Positions 8,439-16,363 of a stretch of 32,762 bases of DNA are shown in pieces. The position numbers and the translations under genes were made by a program. Numbering within the stretch: position 1 is the stretch's first letter; each line of letters opens with the position of its first letter. The DNA comes from Candidatus Staskawiczbacteria bacterium RIFCSPHIGHO2_01_FULL_39_25 (GTDB taxonomy: Bacteria; Patescibacteriota; Minisyncoccia; Minisyncoccales; Staskawiczbacteraceae). The DNA is taken from assembly GCA_001820095.1 (NCBI GenBank), contig MHOO01000012.1, forward strand, positions 1 through 32,762, read 5' to 3'. The notes beneath the pieces are model-generated. The model made no database searches. It saw only the letters and a list, made by a program, of their open reading frames with translations, and was not told the origin of the DNA.

Positions 8439-9104
8439 ATCAATAATTCTCCATTCAATCGCCGATTCCTTATCTGCAAATAGCAGCCATTCACCCTGTT
8501 TTGAAATGACGTACCATTTCCTTTTTTGTTCAGACCACACCATCGGATCTCCTTTGTAGAATGGCTTTTTAACGATTTCTTTTGGCTTTAACCTGTCCAG
8601 TTCCAACCACTTTTTAAAAACGGTTTCAATAGTGTAGTCTAATTTCCTGGAATTTGCCCACAAGGCAACCTTACTAATGGCCTCTTTGGCTTTATCAACG
8701 GAACCTGAAAGCTCTAAAAGCTGTTTTGCGGGCTTGGTAAATCGCGAATATATTATCTTTCTTTTTTTAGCATTTTCTTTCAATTCTTGCAAGGACAACC
8801 CCTTAGAATTAAAAAAATGGGTGATAAGCTGGCGTATGGCAGTTTCTTCTTTTAAATCTTCGAAATAAGCCACTTTTTTCTTCTTAATATACTCTTCAAT
8901 CTTTTTAGCAGAACTTTCCCCAATGCCTTTAATTTCTGTTATGCCTTTCAGCCCTTTTTCTTTATAAATATCTGATATTTCGGTTTGTAAACCATCTAAA
9001 ATACGGGCAACTTTCCGGTTGGCATTAATCCTGAACGCACTGTCTCCCTTAATTTCTAAAAGCCCGGCTATTTCGTTGAATATTTGCGAAATTTCCTTGT
9101 TCAT
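8436..9104 (-). CDS. Helix-hairpin-helix protein resembling the N-terminal domain of PolX, lacking polymerase and PHP domains
   Basis: MNKEISQIFNEIAGLLEIKGDSAFRINANRKVARILDGL...GLKGITEIKGIGESSAKKIEEYI. Confidence 0.75.
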   Translation of the reverse strand: MNKEISQIFNEIAGLLEIKGDSAFRINANRKVARILDGLQTEISDIYKEKGLKGITEIKGIGESSAKKIEEYIKKKKVAYFEDLKEETAIRQLITHFFNSKGLSLQELKENAKKRKIIYSRFTKPAKQLLELSGSVDKAKEAISKVALWANSRKLDYTIETVFKKWLELDRLKPKEIVKKPFYKGDPMVWSEQKRKWYVISKQGEWLLFADKESAIEWRIID

Positions 9105-9212
9105 TTTAACTTATGATAACACGAGTTTAAAGGTACTAAAACATTTACAAGCAAATAATTGTATGCTATAGTTACACAGGAACATTAACAATTCTCTTGG
9201 GGAGAAACTACC

Positions 9213-9866
9213 ATGAAAGGTGAATTCTCTGGAAGTCTTCCGGCAGTTATTTACAATCAAGCAAATCTGTACGAAGGCGATTTAATCTACTACTTTAAAA
9301 CAGTATTCCACCGCGCCCAAAACTTAAATAACCCGTATCATAACTTCCGCCATGTCTTTCATGTGCTATGGCTTTGCCACGAGGCTTGCATGTATTACCA
9401 TGAATCTTTGAATCCAAGGGATATGCGTAATCTTTTGATTGCCGCTATGTTCCATGACTTTGATCATCCTGGTATTATGGGCGACGACGATCTGAATATT
9501 GAAAGAGCGGTACGGGGGCTTGCAAGGCACATTCATCCAAAAGATCATTTGCATCTTGATGATATTGTTAAGCTGATTCGGGCTACCGAATGGCCGTATA
9601 AGACAGACTCTGAAACATTGGCGCTTTCCGCCCAGATCATCCGCGACGCGGATTTATCGCAATGTTTTAGCGTTGCATGGATCCAGCAGACCTTGTTCGG
9701 TCTTGCTTCTGAATGGGGCAAAAAACCCTTTGATGTGCTGAAAGGCCAAATTGATTTTTTGAATAAGTTGAGATTCTTTACTGAATGGGCGCAAAGGAGG
9801 TTCCCTCAAAGCGATATCGATGAAAAACTCGATGAAGTGAGAGGCCTTATCTCTTTACTTGAATAG
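9213..9866 (+). CDS. HD-domain phosphohydrolase resembling class I cyclic-nucleotide phosphodiesterases
   Basis: YHNFRHVFHVLWLC...LLIAAMFHDFDHPGIMGDDDLNIERAVRGL...IIRDADLSQ; SD GGGGAG upstream. Confidence 0.7.
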   Translation: MKGEFSGSLPAVIYNQANLYEGDLIYYFKTVFHRAQNLNNPYHNFRHVFHVLWLCHEACMYYHESLNPRDMRNLLIAAMFHDFDHPGIMGDDDLNIERAVRGLARHIHPKDHLHLDDIVKLIRATEWPYKTDSETLALSAQIIRDADLSQCFSVAWIQQTLFGLASEWGKKPFDVLKGQIDFLNKLRFFTEWAQRRFPQSDIDEKLDEVRGLISLLE

Positions 9867-9995
9867 AATTCTTAGAGCCTGTTGGTTTAACCGATAGGCT
9901 TTTTTATTAGTTATTTTTAGTGATTGATTGAAAATAATCTCATTTTTGGTAAAATAACTTTAAGTTAAGAAATGCTTTTCCGAGCAGTTTATATA

Positions 9996-10562
9996 ATGCA
10001 GAAAAAACATAGAATTTTTATTGCCATCAATTTAGCTCCGGATGTTAAGAAGTTTTTAGCTGGATTTGAGAAAAAGTGGCCAGAATTACCCGCAAAATGG
10101 ATTGGGGCAGATAATTTGCATATTACGTTAGTATTTTTAGGGGATATTACCGACGAAGAATTAGGCCAAACGTGTGTCATTGCAAAAGAAGTTGCACAAA
10201 AGCATGCATTATTTGATATACATTTAAATAAGGTTACTTATGGGTCTGACGGCAAGATCCCACCGCGTATGATTTGGGCAGGAGGGGAGAAATCAAAAGA
10301 ACTGTCCTTGCTTAAAAGAGATTTAGAAGAAGCGTTGTTAGAAAAGGTGAATTTTTTGCTCGACCATAAAGCATTTGCGCCGCATGTTACGTTAGCCAGA
10401 ATCAAAGAATGGGAGTGGAGACGCATTGAACCCGAAGAAAGACCAGAGGTACATGAGGATATTGACGTGCTTTTTACAGTAGAATCAATTGATGTAATGG
10501 AAAGCAAATTAACACGACAAGGTCCAAGATATGTTATTGTGGAGTCACATCAATTGCAGTAA
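9996..10562 (+). CDS. thpR: RNA 2',3'-cyclic phosphodiesterase (2H superfamily)
   Basis: MQKKHRIFIAINLAPDVKKFL, two HxT motifs (LHITLVFLG, PHVTLARIK). Start trimmed from 9972. Confidence 0.88.
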   Translation: MQKKHRIFIAINLAPDVKKFLAGFEKKWPELPAKWIGADNLHITLVFLGDITDEELGQTCVIAKEVAQKHALFDIHLNKVTYGSDGKIPPRMIWAGGEKSKELSLLKRDLEEALLEKVNFLLDHKAFAPHVTLARIKEWEWRRIEPEERPEVHEDIDVLFTVESIDVMESKLTRQGPRYVIVESHQLQ

Positions 10563-10566
10563 AAAA

Positions 10567-10596
10567 TAATTTGAAATTTGAAATTGTAAATTCGTT
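10567..10596. repeat. AT-rich AAATT-type repeat abutting the murC start codon
   Basis: aataatttgaaatttgaaattgtaaattcgttATGA. Confidence 0.7.
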
Positions 10597-11889
10597 ATGA
10601 AAATCCATTTTATCGGCATTGGCGGAATAGGAGTATCTGCTTTAGCACAGTATTATTTGGAAAAAGGACACCAAATTTCGGGGTCTGATTTGGCTGCGTC
10701 AGAAATTACTGATTTTTTGAAAGAAAAAGGGGTAACAATACTGATAGGGAATTCAGTGGAAAATATTAGTAAAAATATGGATTTGGTTGTTTATAGTCCT
10801 GCAGTAAAACCGGATAATCCTGAATTAGCACAAGCCATAAGCTATAATCTAAAAGCGATAAGTTATCCGGAGGCGTTGGGAGAACTCACAAAACAATACT
10901 ATACTATTGCAATTTCTGGGGCGCATGGAAAAAGTACGACTACCGCACTTATTGGATTAATTTTAATAAAGGCGGGGTTAGACCCTACGGTTATTATAGG
11001 AACAAAATTAAAAGAATTCGGAGGGTCAAATTTCAGGATGGGGGAAAGCAAATACCTTGTTATTGAAGCCTGCGAGTATGATTCTTCGTTTTCCCATTAT
11101 TTCCCAAAGATTACTGTGGTAACTAATGTAGACAAAGAGCACCTGGATTATTTTAAAACATTTAAAAATGTCATTAAGGAATTCAAAAGGTTTATTGAGA
11201 AATTGCCTCCGGGTGGGTTTTTAGTTGCTAATGGGAAAGATAAAAATATACCAAAAGTTAAAAAGGCCCGCTTCAGCACTTTTTATTATGCGACAAAACA
11301 GAAAGAAGCTGGGAAATTAAAAAAGATGTTGCAGATTCCGGGAAAACATAACGTGTCTAACGCTTTAGCTGCATTAACGGTGGCAAGAATTCTTAATATC
11401 AAAGATAGCGTTGCTTTTGCATCTTTATCTGAATATAGGGGAAGTTGGCGTCGCTTTGAATTGAAAAAAGGTATGGCAGGGAATAAAGAAATAACAGTTA
11501 TTTCTGACTATGGACATCATCCTACAGAAATTTTAGCAACATTAAGTTCGGTAAGAGAAAAATATCCAAATAAAAAAATCTGGTGCATTTTTCAGCCTCA
11601 TCAGCACCAGAGAACGCACTATTTGCTTAATGATTTTGTGAAAGTATTCAGAAGGGTTTCCATTGATAATATCCTTATTACCGATATTTATGATGTTGCC
11701 GGGCGGGAAACTCAAAGAATCAATGCTAATGTAAGTTCAGAAAAGCTTGTTAAAAAAATTAACCGCAAACATATTATTTATATTAACGTGAGAGACGCAG
11801 AAAAATTCGTGAAAGACAATATCAAAAACGGCGACGTGTTAGTGATTATGGGTGCCGGAGACATTTACAAACTTGCAGACAAGTTTTAA
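10597..11889 (+). CDS. murC: UDP-N-acetylmuramate--L-alanine ligase
   Basis: MKIHFIGIGGIGVSALAQYYLEKGHQISGSD; SGAHGKSTTTALI; DYGHHPTEI. Confidence 0.95.
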   Translation: MKIHFIGIGGIGVSALAQYYLEKGHQISGSDLAASEITDFLKEKGVTILIGNSVENISKNMDLVVYSPAVKPDNPELAQAISYNLKAISYPEALGELTKQYYTIAISGAHGKSTTTALIGLILIKAGLDPTVIIGTKLKEFGGSNFRMGESKYLVIEACEYDSSFSHYFPKITVVTNVDKEHLDYFKTFKNVIKEFKRFIEKLPPGGFLVANGKDKNIPKVKKARFSTFYYATKQKEAGKLKKMLQIPGKHNVSNALAALTVARILNIKDSVAFASLSEYRGSWRRFELKKGMAGNKEITVISDYGHHPTEILATLSSVREKYPNKKIWCIFQPHQHQRTHYLLNDFVKVFRRVSIDNILITDIYDVAGRETQRINANVSSEKLVKKINRKHIIYINVRDAEKFVKDNIKNGDVLVIMGAGDIYKLADKF

Positions 11890-11937
11890 ATAGCATCGGC
11901 CACAAAGGAGTCGGGAAAATCGATAATGTAAAATTAA

Positions 11938-11974
11938 AAGGGCTAGCGGGTGAGCTAGCCTTATTTTTTTGTTG
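11938..11974. terminator. Terminator after murC, possibly bidirectional
   Basis: AAAAGGGCTAGCgggtgaGCTAGCCTTATTTTTTT. Confidence 0.8.
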
Positions 11975-11983
11975 TGGGTTGTT

Positions 11984-12181
11984 CTAGTATTCACTGCTTT
12001 TAGGTCTTTTGCTTGGGGTATGAGTTTTTAGGGGAATCATAGCGTTAGTAAATCGCACCTGCGAATTTATATGATTGCATGAGGAGCATAAAAATGCTCC
12101 CGTATTTCGGTCAACGTCGGTATCCTGGCACTTTAAACACTTCTTTAAGTTCTGTTCTTTTTTTACTAGTTTCTTGGTCAT
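11984..12181 (-). CDS. Small zinc-ribbon protein
   Basis: 65 aa with two CxxC pairs (CLKCQDTDVDRNTGAFLCSSC); strong SD on the minus strand (TTGGAGGGATTCTGCG-ATG). Confidence 0.65.
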   Translation of the reverse strand: MTKKLVKKEQNLKKCLKCQDTDVDRNTGAFLCSSCNHINSQVRFTNAMIPLKTHTPSKRPKSSEY

Positions 12182-12219
12182 CGCAGAATCCCTCCAAAAA
12201 GAGTGCTTTCAAAGAACTA

Positions 12220-12491
12220 GGGGGTGTGGGACTCGAACACGAACCAGCTTGAGAAGCGAAAAAATGAGATAATTTCAATATTTCTTGCGACGAAATATAG
12301 CTGTGGCTCTACATTGAGGAGCAAAAACGAAGAAATTAGCCATTTGTTCGCTTCCCTTCGGGCTCTCGTATATTGCTTATCTTCTGCGTATTCGGAGCTC
12401 AACGATGCCTAAAGCATCGTTTCACTCCTCAATCCTTGAATACCAAGCAATATACGAGAGCTCAATTGATTCTGTTCGAATCCCACACCCC
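12220..12491. repeat. Multi-stem structured element with tRNA T-arm/acceptor-like inverted ends
   Basis: Terminal arms GGGGTGTGGGACTCGAACA (12221-12239) / TGTTCGAATCCCACACCCC (12473-12491), one mismatch; inner arms CTCTCGTATATTGCTT (12363-12378) / AAGCAATATACGAGAG (12445-12460); apical ACGATGC-ctaaa-GCATCGT. Confidence 0.8.
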
Positions 12492-12562
12492 TACCCCTTA
12501 ATAATATGTTATGTAATTTTTATAATAACGTCAATATGCTTGTAGAAAAGTTTCAAAATACG

Positions 12563-12568
12563 TATAAT
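12563..12568 (+). promoter_or_regulatory. -10 box TATAAT seven nt upstream of the SemiSWEET-like ATG
   Basis: cgTATAATaatatctATG; spacing fits a leaderless mRNA. Confidence 0.55.
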
Positions 12569-12575
12569 AATATCT

Positions 12576-12869
12576 ATGATTAATATATTTGGAGCTATCG
12601 CCTCAACCGTTGCGATGATATCAATCCTGGTGGGCCCGATAAGCCAGATAATAAAAAATTACAAAAGAAAAAGCTGTGAAGGGCTGTCTTTCTTTTTTGT
12701 GCTATTGCCGTTTTTTTCCTACATTGCTTGGGCTAGCTACGGAATATCTAAAGATGATTTTTTTCTTTACTTTACCCAGGTCCCAGGGTCAATATTTATG
12801 CTGGTAATATTAATCCAGTTTTTTGTGTATAAAAAACCAAAAAAGAAAGATTCTGGGGCAGAACTCTAA
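12576..12869 (+). CDS. SemiSWEET/PQ-loop family small transporter
   Basis: 97 aa, three predicted TMs, VGPISQIIKNYKRKSCEGLSFFFVLLPFFSYIAWASYG. Confidence 0.75.
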   Translation: MINIFGAIASTVAMISILVGPISQIIKNYKRKSCEGLSFFFVLLPFFSYIAWASYGISKDDFFLYFTQVPGSIFMLVILIQFFVYKKPKKKDSGAEL

Positions 12870-12892
12870 GGTATTTATAAAAAGACCTTCAT

Positions 12893-12922
12893 ATTGGTTC
12901 CTTATGAGGAACCAATTTTTTG
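12893..12922 (+). terminator. Rho-independent terminator
   Basis: ATTGGTTCCTtatgAGGAACCAATTTTTTG. Confidence 0.85.
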
Positions 12923-12948
12923 TTCTTCCACTTTTTTTAAAAAAATAG

Positions 12949-12954
12949 TATAAT
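12949..12954 (+). promoter_or_regulatory. -10 box TATAAT eight nt upstream of the tyrS ATG
   Basis: agTATAATtgcggaatATG. Confidence 0.55.
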
Positions 12955-12962
12955 TGCGGAAT

Positions 12963-14159
12963 ATGGTAAAAACTGACGCACAAACAATAGAAGAAGTTTT
13001 AAGCAGGGGAGTAAGCGAGGTAATTGTTAAGGAAGATTTAGAAAAAAAGCTGCTTTCCGGCAAAAAATTAAGGATTTATTTGGGGGTTGACCCTACGGGG
13101 TTTTCTTTGCATTTAGGGCACGCAGTGGTGTTAAGAAAATTAAAAGAATTTTTAGATTTGGGACACGAAGTTATTTTGCTTATTGGAGATTTTACTGCTA
13201 AAATTGGCGACCCAACTGGGAAAGATACCACCAGGATTCCATTAACCGATAAACAAATTAAGGAAAATTTCAAAGATTACAAGAAGCAGGCGTCTAAAGT
13301 TTTAAATTTTTCAAAAGTAAAAATAAAATATAATTCTGTATGGCTTTCAAAGTTAAGGTTTGAAGATGTTTTAAAGCTAGTCGGCCATTTTACGGTTCAG
13401 CAAATGCTGCACCGTGACATGTTTGATAAAAGGGTAAAAGAAAACGCCCCCATCAACCAAACTGAATTTTTGTATCCCTTAATGCAAGGATATGATTCTG
13501 TCGCTATGGACGTTGATGTAGAAATTGGCGGCAATGACCAAATGTTTAACATGCTAGCCGGGCGTACTTTACAGAAAATTTATCATAATAAAGATAAGGA
13601 TATTCTAACAACTAAGCTATTGTTGGGCACGGATGGACGCAAAATGAGCAAAACGTACGATAATGCCATTTATTTAACTGATGAGCCGAATGATATGTAT
13701 GGCAAAATAATGTCCATAAAAGATGAATTAATCGGCCAGTATTTTGAATTAGCAACCAATTTAGATGAGCAAAAAATTACAGAAATTTTAAGTATGCCAA
13801 ATCCGCGCGACCAAAAAGCACTATTAGCAAAAGAAATTGTAACCATGTATCATGGCGAGAAGGCCGCTATTAAAGCGGCGGAAAATTTTGATAAAGTTTT
13901 CCGCCAGCACCAAATGCCTTCTGAAATTGAAATTTTTAAAACAGATAAAACAACCTACCCGATTCTAGATTTATTGTGCGACACCAAATTAGCGCCTTCA
14001 AAAAACGAAGCAAAAAGACTAGTGGAAGGCGGAGGAGTGACGGTGAGAATTAAGAATGAAGAATTAAGAATTAAGAATTGGCGCGAGGAAATAGCCATTG
14101 AAGATGAATTGATAATACAGGCCGGCAAAAGAAAATTTATAAAGATAAAAGTAATATGA
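12963..14159 (+). CDS. tyrS: Tyrosyl-tRNA synthetase
   Basis: YLGVDPTGFSLHLGHAVVLRKL, KMSKTYDNAI (KMSKS), C-terminal S4-like domain. ATG 12963 preferred over the reported TTG 12954. Confidence 0.94.
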   Translation: MVKTDAQTIEEVLSRGVSEVIVKEDLEKKLLSGKKLRIYLGVDPTGFSLHLGHAVVLRKLKEFLDLGHEVILLIGDFTAKIGDPTGKDTTRIPLTDKQIKENFKDYKKQASKVLNFSKVKIKYNSVWLSKLRFEDVLKLVGHFTVQQMLHRDMFDKRVKENAPINQTEFLYPLMQGYDSVAMDVDVEIGGNDQMFNMLAGRTLQKIYHNKDKDILTTKLLLGTDGRKMSKTYDNAIYLTDEPNDMYGKIMSIKDELIGQYFELATNLDEQKITEILSMPNPRDQKALLAKEIVTMYHGEKAAIKAAENFDKVFRQHQMPSEIEIFKTDKTTYPILDLLCDTKLAPSKNEAKRLVEGGGVTVRIKNEELRIKNWREEIAIEDELIIQAGKRKFIKIKVI

Positions 14160-14497
14160 AGATTGTAAAAGAAAGTATTGAAATTTCAGAATTAAAAGAA
14201 ATGATGGCAAGAATGTCCGGAGTTTTTGTGAAGGCTGTAGTTGATATTGAAAAGGAGATTATGGCAGTTGATGCCGAATTGCATGCTGACTTGATGGAAT
14301 TTTTAATTGAAAAAGAAGCGTCAGAACCCAAAAACATCTGGGGCGTTAATATTTACCCAGAAAAAGCAGGAGAAGATTTTATTGAGTTTGATTCAATGGT
14401 TAATATTAAGCCGGGCCTAGGGAATAGAACAAGAAGTGTTGACAGCCTGCAAATGCAAGAGAAAATAAGAGGTATTATAAAAAAATTAATACCATGA
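14156..14497 (+). CDS. DUF5674 family protein
   Basis: VDIEKEIMAVDAELHADLMEFLIE...NIWGVNIYPEKAGEDFIEFDSMVNIKPGLGNRTR. Confidence 0.75.
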   Translation: MKIVKESIEISELKEMMARMSGVFVKAVVDIEKEIMAVDAELHADLMEFLIEKEASEPKNIWGVNIYPEKAGEDFIEFDSMVNIKPGLGNRTRSVDSLQMQEKIRGIIKKLIP

Positions 14498-14826
14498 ATT
14501 ATATCCATAAGGAATTAGCCGACGGAAGATGGTTGAAATTTTCTTTTGCAGAACAGATGGCGAATACGGGTGCAGAAATCGGAAGGGCAATTAATTGGAA
14601 AATTAAAGATGAAAAAATAAGCAACCTGGCTTTTGAAAGAGGACTGGAGCTTCTTGACTTGACTATTAACGATCCTAAAAACAGTAGAAAATTAAAGGAA
14701 TTATGCCGGTTACGGGAAGTGTTAGCAGATTATTTTATGGGAAATAATGAATATGGTTCAACCGACCAGAGTTGGAATAATTATTTTTACTTTTTTAACG
14801 CCGCAGTATCAGCAAAATATTTTTAA
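14494..14826 (+). CDS. Conserved hypothetical protein
   Basis: MNYIHKELADGRWLKFSFAEQMANTGAEIGRAINWK...ALELLDLTI-like pattern, remembered from CPR/archaeal hypotheticals; overlaps the upstream stop. Confidence 0.7.
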   Translation: MNYIHKELADGRWLKFSFAEQMANTGAEIGRAINWKIKDEKISNLAFERGLELLDLTINDPKNSRKLKELCRLREVLADYFMGNNEYGSTDQSWNNYFYFFNAAVSAKYF

Positions 14827-14837
14827 TCAAAAGTAGT

Positions 14838-14907
14838 GTTTTAAAATTTCAAATTTAATAATTTCAAATTGAATTCAAATTTAAAATTGTAAATTTCAAA
14901 TTAAATT
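14838..14907. repeat. AT-rich AAATT-type repeat upstream of aspS
   Basis: Iterated attTCAAATTT/AAATTTgaa units up to the ATG. Confidence 0.65.
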
Positions 14908-16356
14908 ATGCATCGATTTTTAATAAATGATACTGCAAAACATATTGGTGAAAAGCTAACCGTGGCCGGGTGGGTTAATGTAAAACGCGCCCACGGGAAA
15001 ATTGTATTTATTGACTTGCGTGACCGCAGCGGGGTTTTGCAATGTGTATTTATACCGTCTAACAAAGAAGCCTATGAAAAAGCCCAGGAGATTAAGCCAG
15101 AATGGGTGATTGAGCTGGTGGGCCAGGTGGTAAAGAGGCCTGACAGCATGGTGAATAAAAATATTGCCACGGGCGAGGTTGAGCTTTCTGTGGAAGGGGT
15201 AAATGTGTTATCAAAAGCAGAGACTCTGCCGTTCGCTATTGAAACGGATGGCAGGGAAATTAACGAGGAAATACGGATGAAGTACCGATATTTGGATTTA
15301 AGAAGAGAAAGGCTGAAACAAAATCTTATTGTGCGACATAAAGTGACTAACTTTGTGAGGAATTTTTTCACCCAGGAAGGCTTTGTGGAAATTGAGACTC
15401 CTATGCTAACCAAGTCCACGCCCGAAGGGTCGCGCGACTTTGTGGTGCCATCCAGGCTTCACGCCGGCAAATTTTACGCGTTGCCGCAATCGCCGCAGCA
15501 ATATAAACAACTGTTAATGGTTGCCGGATTTGAAAAATATTTCCAGATTGCCAAATGCCTGCGCGACGAAGACCCAAGAGGGGATAGGCAAACCGAACAT
15601 ACCCAGATTGACGTAGAAATGAGCTTTATAGAAAGGGAAGATTTTATGGAGCTTTATGAAAGAATGCTTATTCAAATGGTGCAGACGATATTTCCAGCAA
15701 AAAAAATTCAGGAAATTCCATTTCCACGCTTAAGCTACCAGGAAGCCATGGAAAAATACAAATCAGATAAGCCAGATTTAAGAAAAGATCCTTCTGATTC
15801 CAATTTGTTAGCATTCTGCTGGGTAGTAGATTTTCCATTTTTTGAAAAGGACGATGAGGGCAAATGGACGTTTACCCATAACCCTTTTTCGGCTCCCAAG
15901 CCAGAGCATATGGCAGATTTACTGCAAAAGAAAAACATAGAAAAGATTTTAACTACCCAATATGACATTGCCTTAAACGGCTGGGAAATTGGAGGCGGAA
16001 GCATCAGGAATAATACGCCGCAAGCCATTGAAGCAGTATTTTCTGTTATGGGATACGATAAAAAAGAAATTACTGAAAAATTCGGGCACATGATTGAAGC
16101 GTATACGTTTGGCGCTCCGCCTCATGGAGGCATCGGTTCGGGGATAGATAGGATTATTGCTATTTTGCAGAATGAACCCAATATCCGGGAAGTCATTGCC
16201 TTTCCAAAAACGGGCGACGGCAGGGATTTGATGATGCAAGCTCCCAGCGAAATTTATCCAAAGCAATTGAAGGAACTGCATATTAAAGTAAGCAGCGATC
16301 AGCCAGTAAAGCCGCTTAAAGTTATTCAGAGTAAATTAAAAAGTAAGAAAAAGTAA
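14908..16356 (+). CDS. aspS: Aspartyl-tRNA synthetase, apparently without the bacterial GAD insertion
   Basis: GEKLTVAGWVNVKRAHGKIVFIDLRDRSG; ETPMLTKSTPEGSRDF; FRQ-like ADE/DEDPRGDRQTEHTQIDVEMSF; GIGSGIDRI. SDKPDLR is followed almost at once by WVVDFPFFE. Confidence 0.94.
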   Translation: MHRFLINDTAKHIGEKLTVAGWVNVKRAHGKIVFIDLRDRSGVLQCVFIPSNKEAYEKAQEIKPEWVIELVGQVVKRPDSMVNKNIATGEVELSVEGVNVLSKAETLPFAIETDGREINEEIRMKYRYLDLRRERLKQNLIVRHKVTNFVRNFFTQEGFVEIETPMLTKSTPEGSRDFVVPSRLHAGKFYALPQSPQQYKQLLMVAGFEKYFQIAKCLRDEDPRGDRQTEHTQIDVEMSFIEREDFMELYERMLIQMVQTIFPAKKIQEIPFPRLSYQEAMEKYKSDKPDLRKDPSDSNLLAFCWVVDFPFFEKDDEGKWTFTHNPFSAPKPEHMADLLQKKNIEKILTTQYDIALNGWEIGGGSIRNNTPQAIEAVFSVMGYDKKEITEKFGHMIEAYTFGAPPHGGIGSGIDRIIAILQNEPNIREVIAFPKTGDGRDLMMQAPSEIYPKQLKELHIKVSSDQPVKPLKVIQSKLKSKKK

Positions 16357-16363
16357 AAAATTT

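Noticed and set aside
12075-12412. Small ORFs 12075-12272(+), 12217-12402(-), 12224-12412(+)
   Set aside because: They run through or into the palindromic tRNA-like element and show no RBS or protein-like features; likely spurious.
12220-12491. Intron-containing tRNA gene on either strand
   Set aside because: Both ends look like a tRNA 3' end, not one 5' and one 3' end. No D-arm or anticodon arm seen, and the T-stem does not pair locally.
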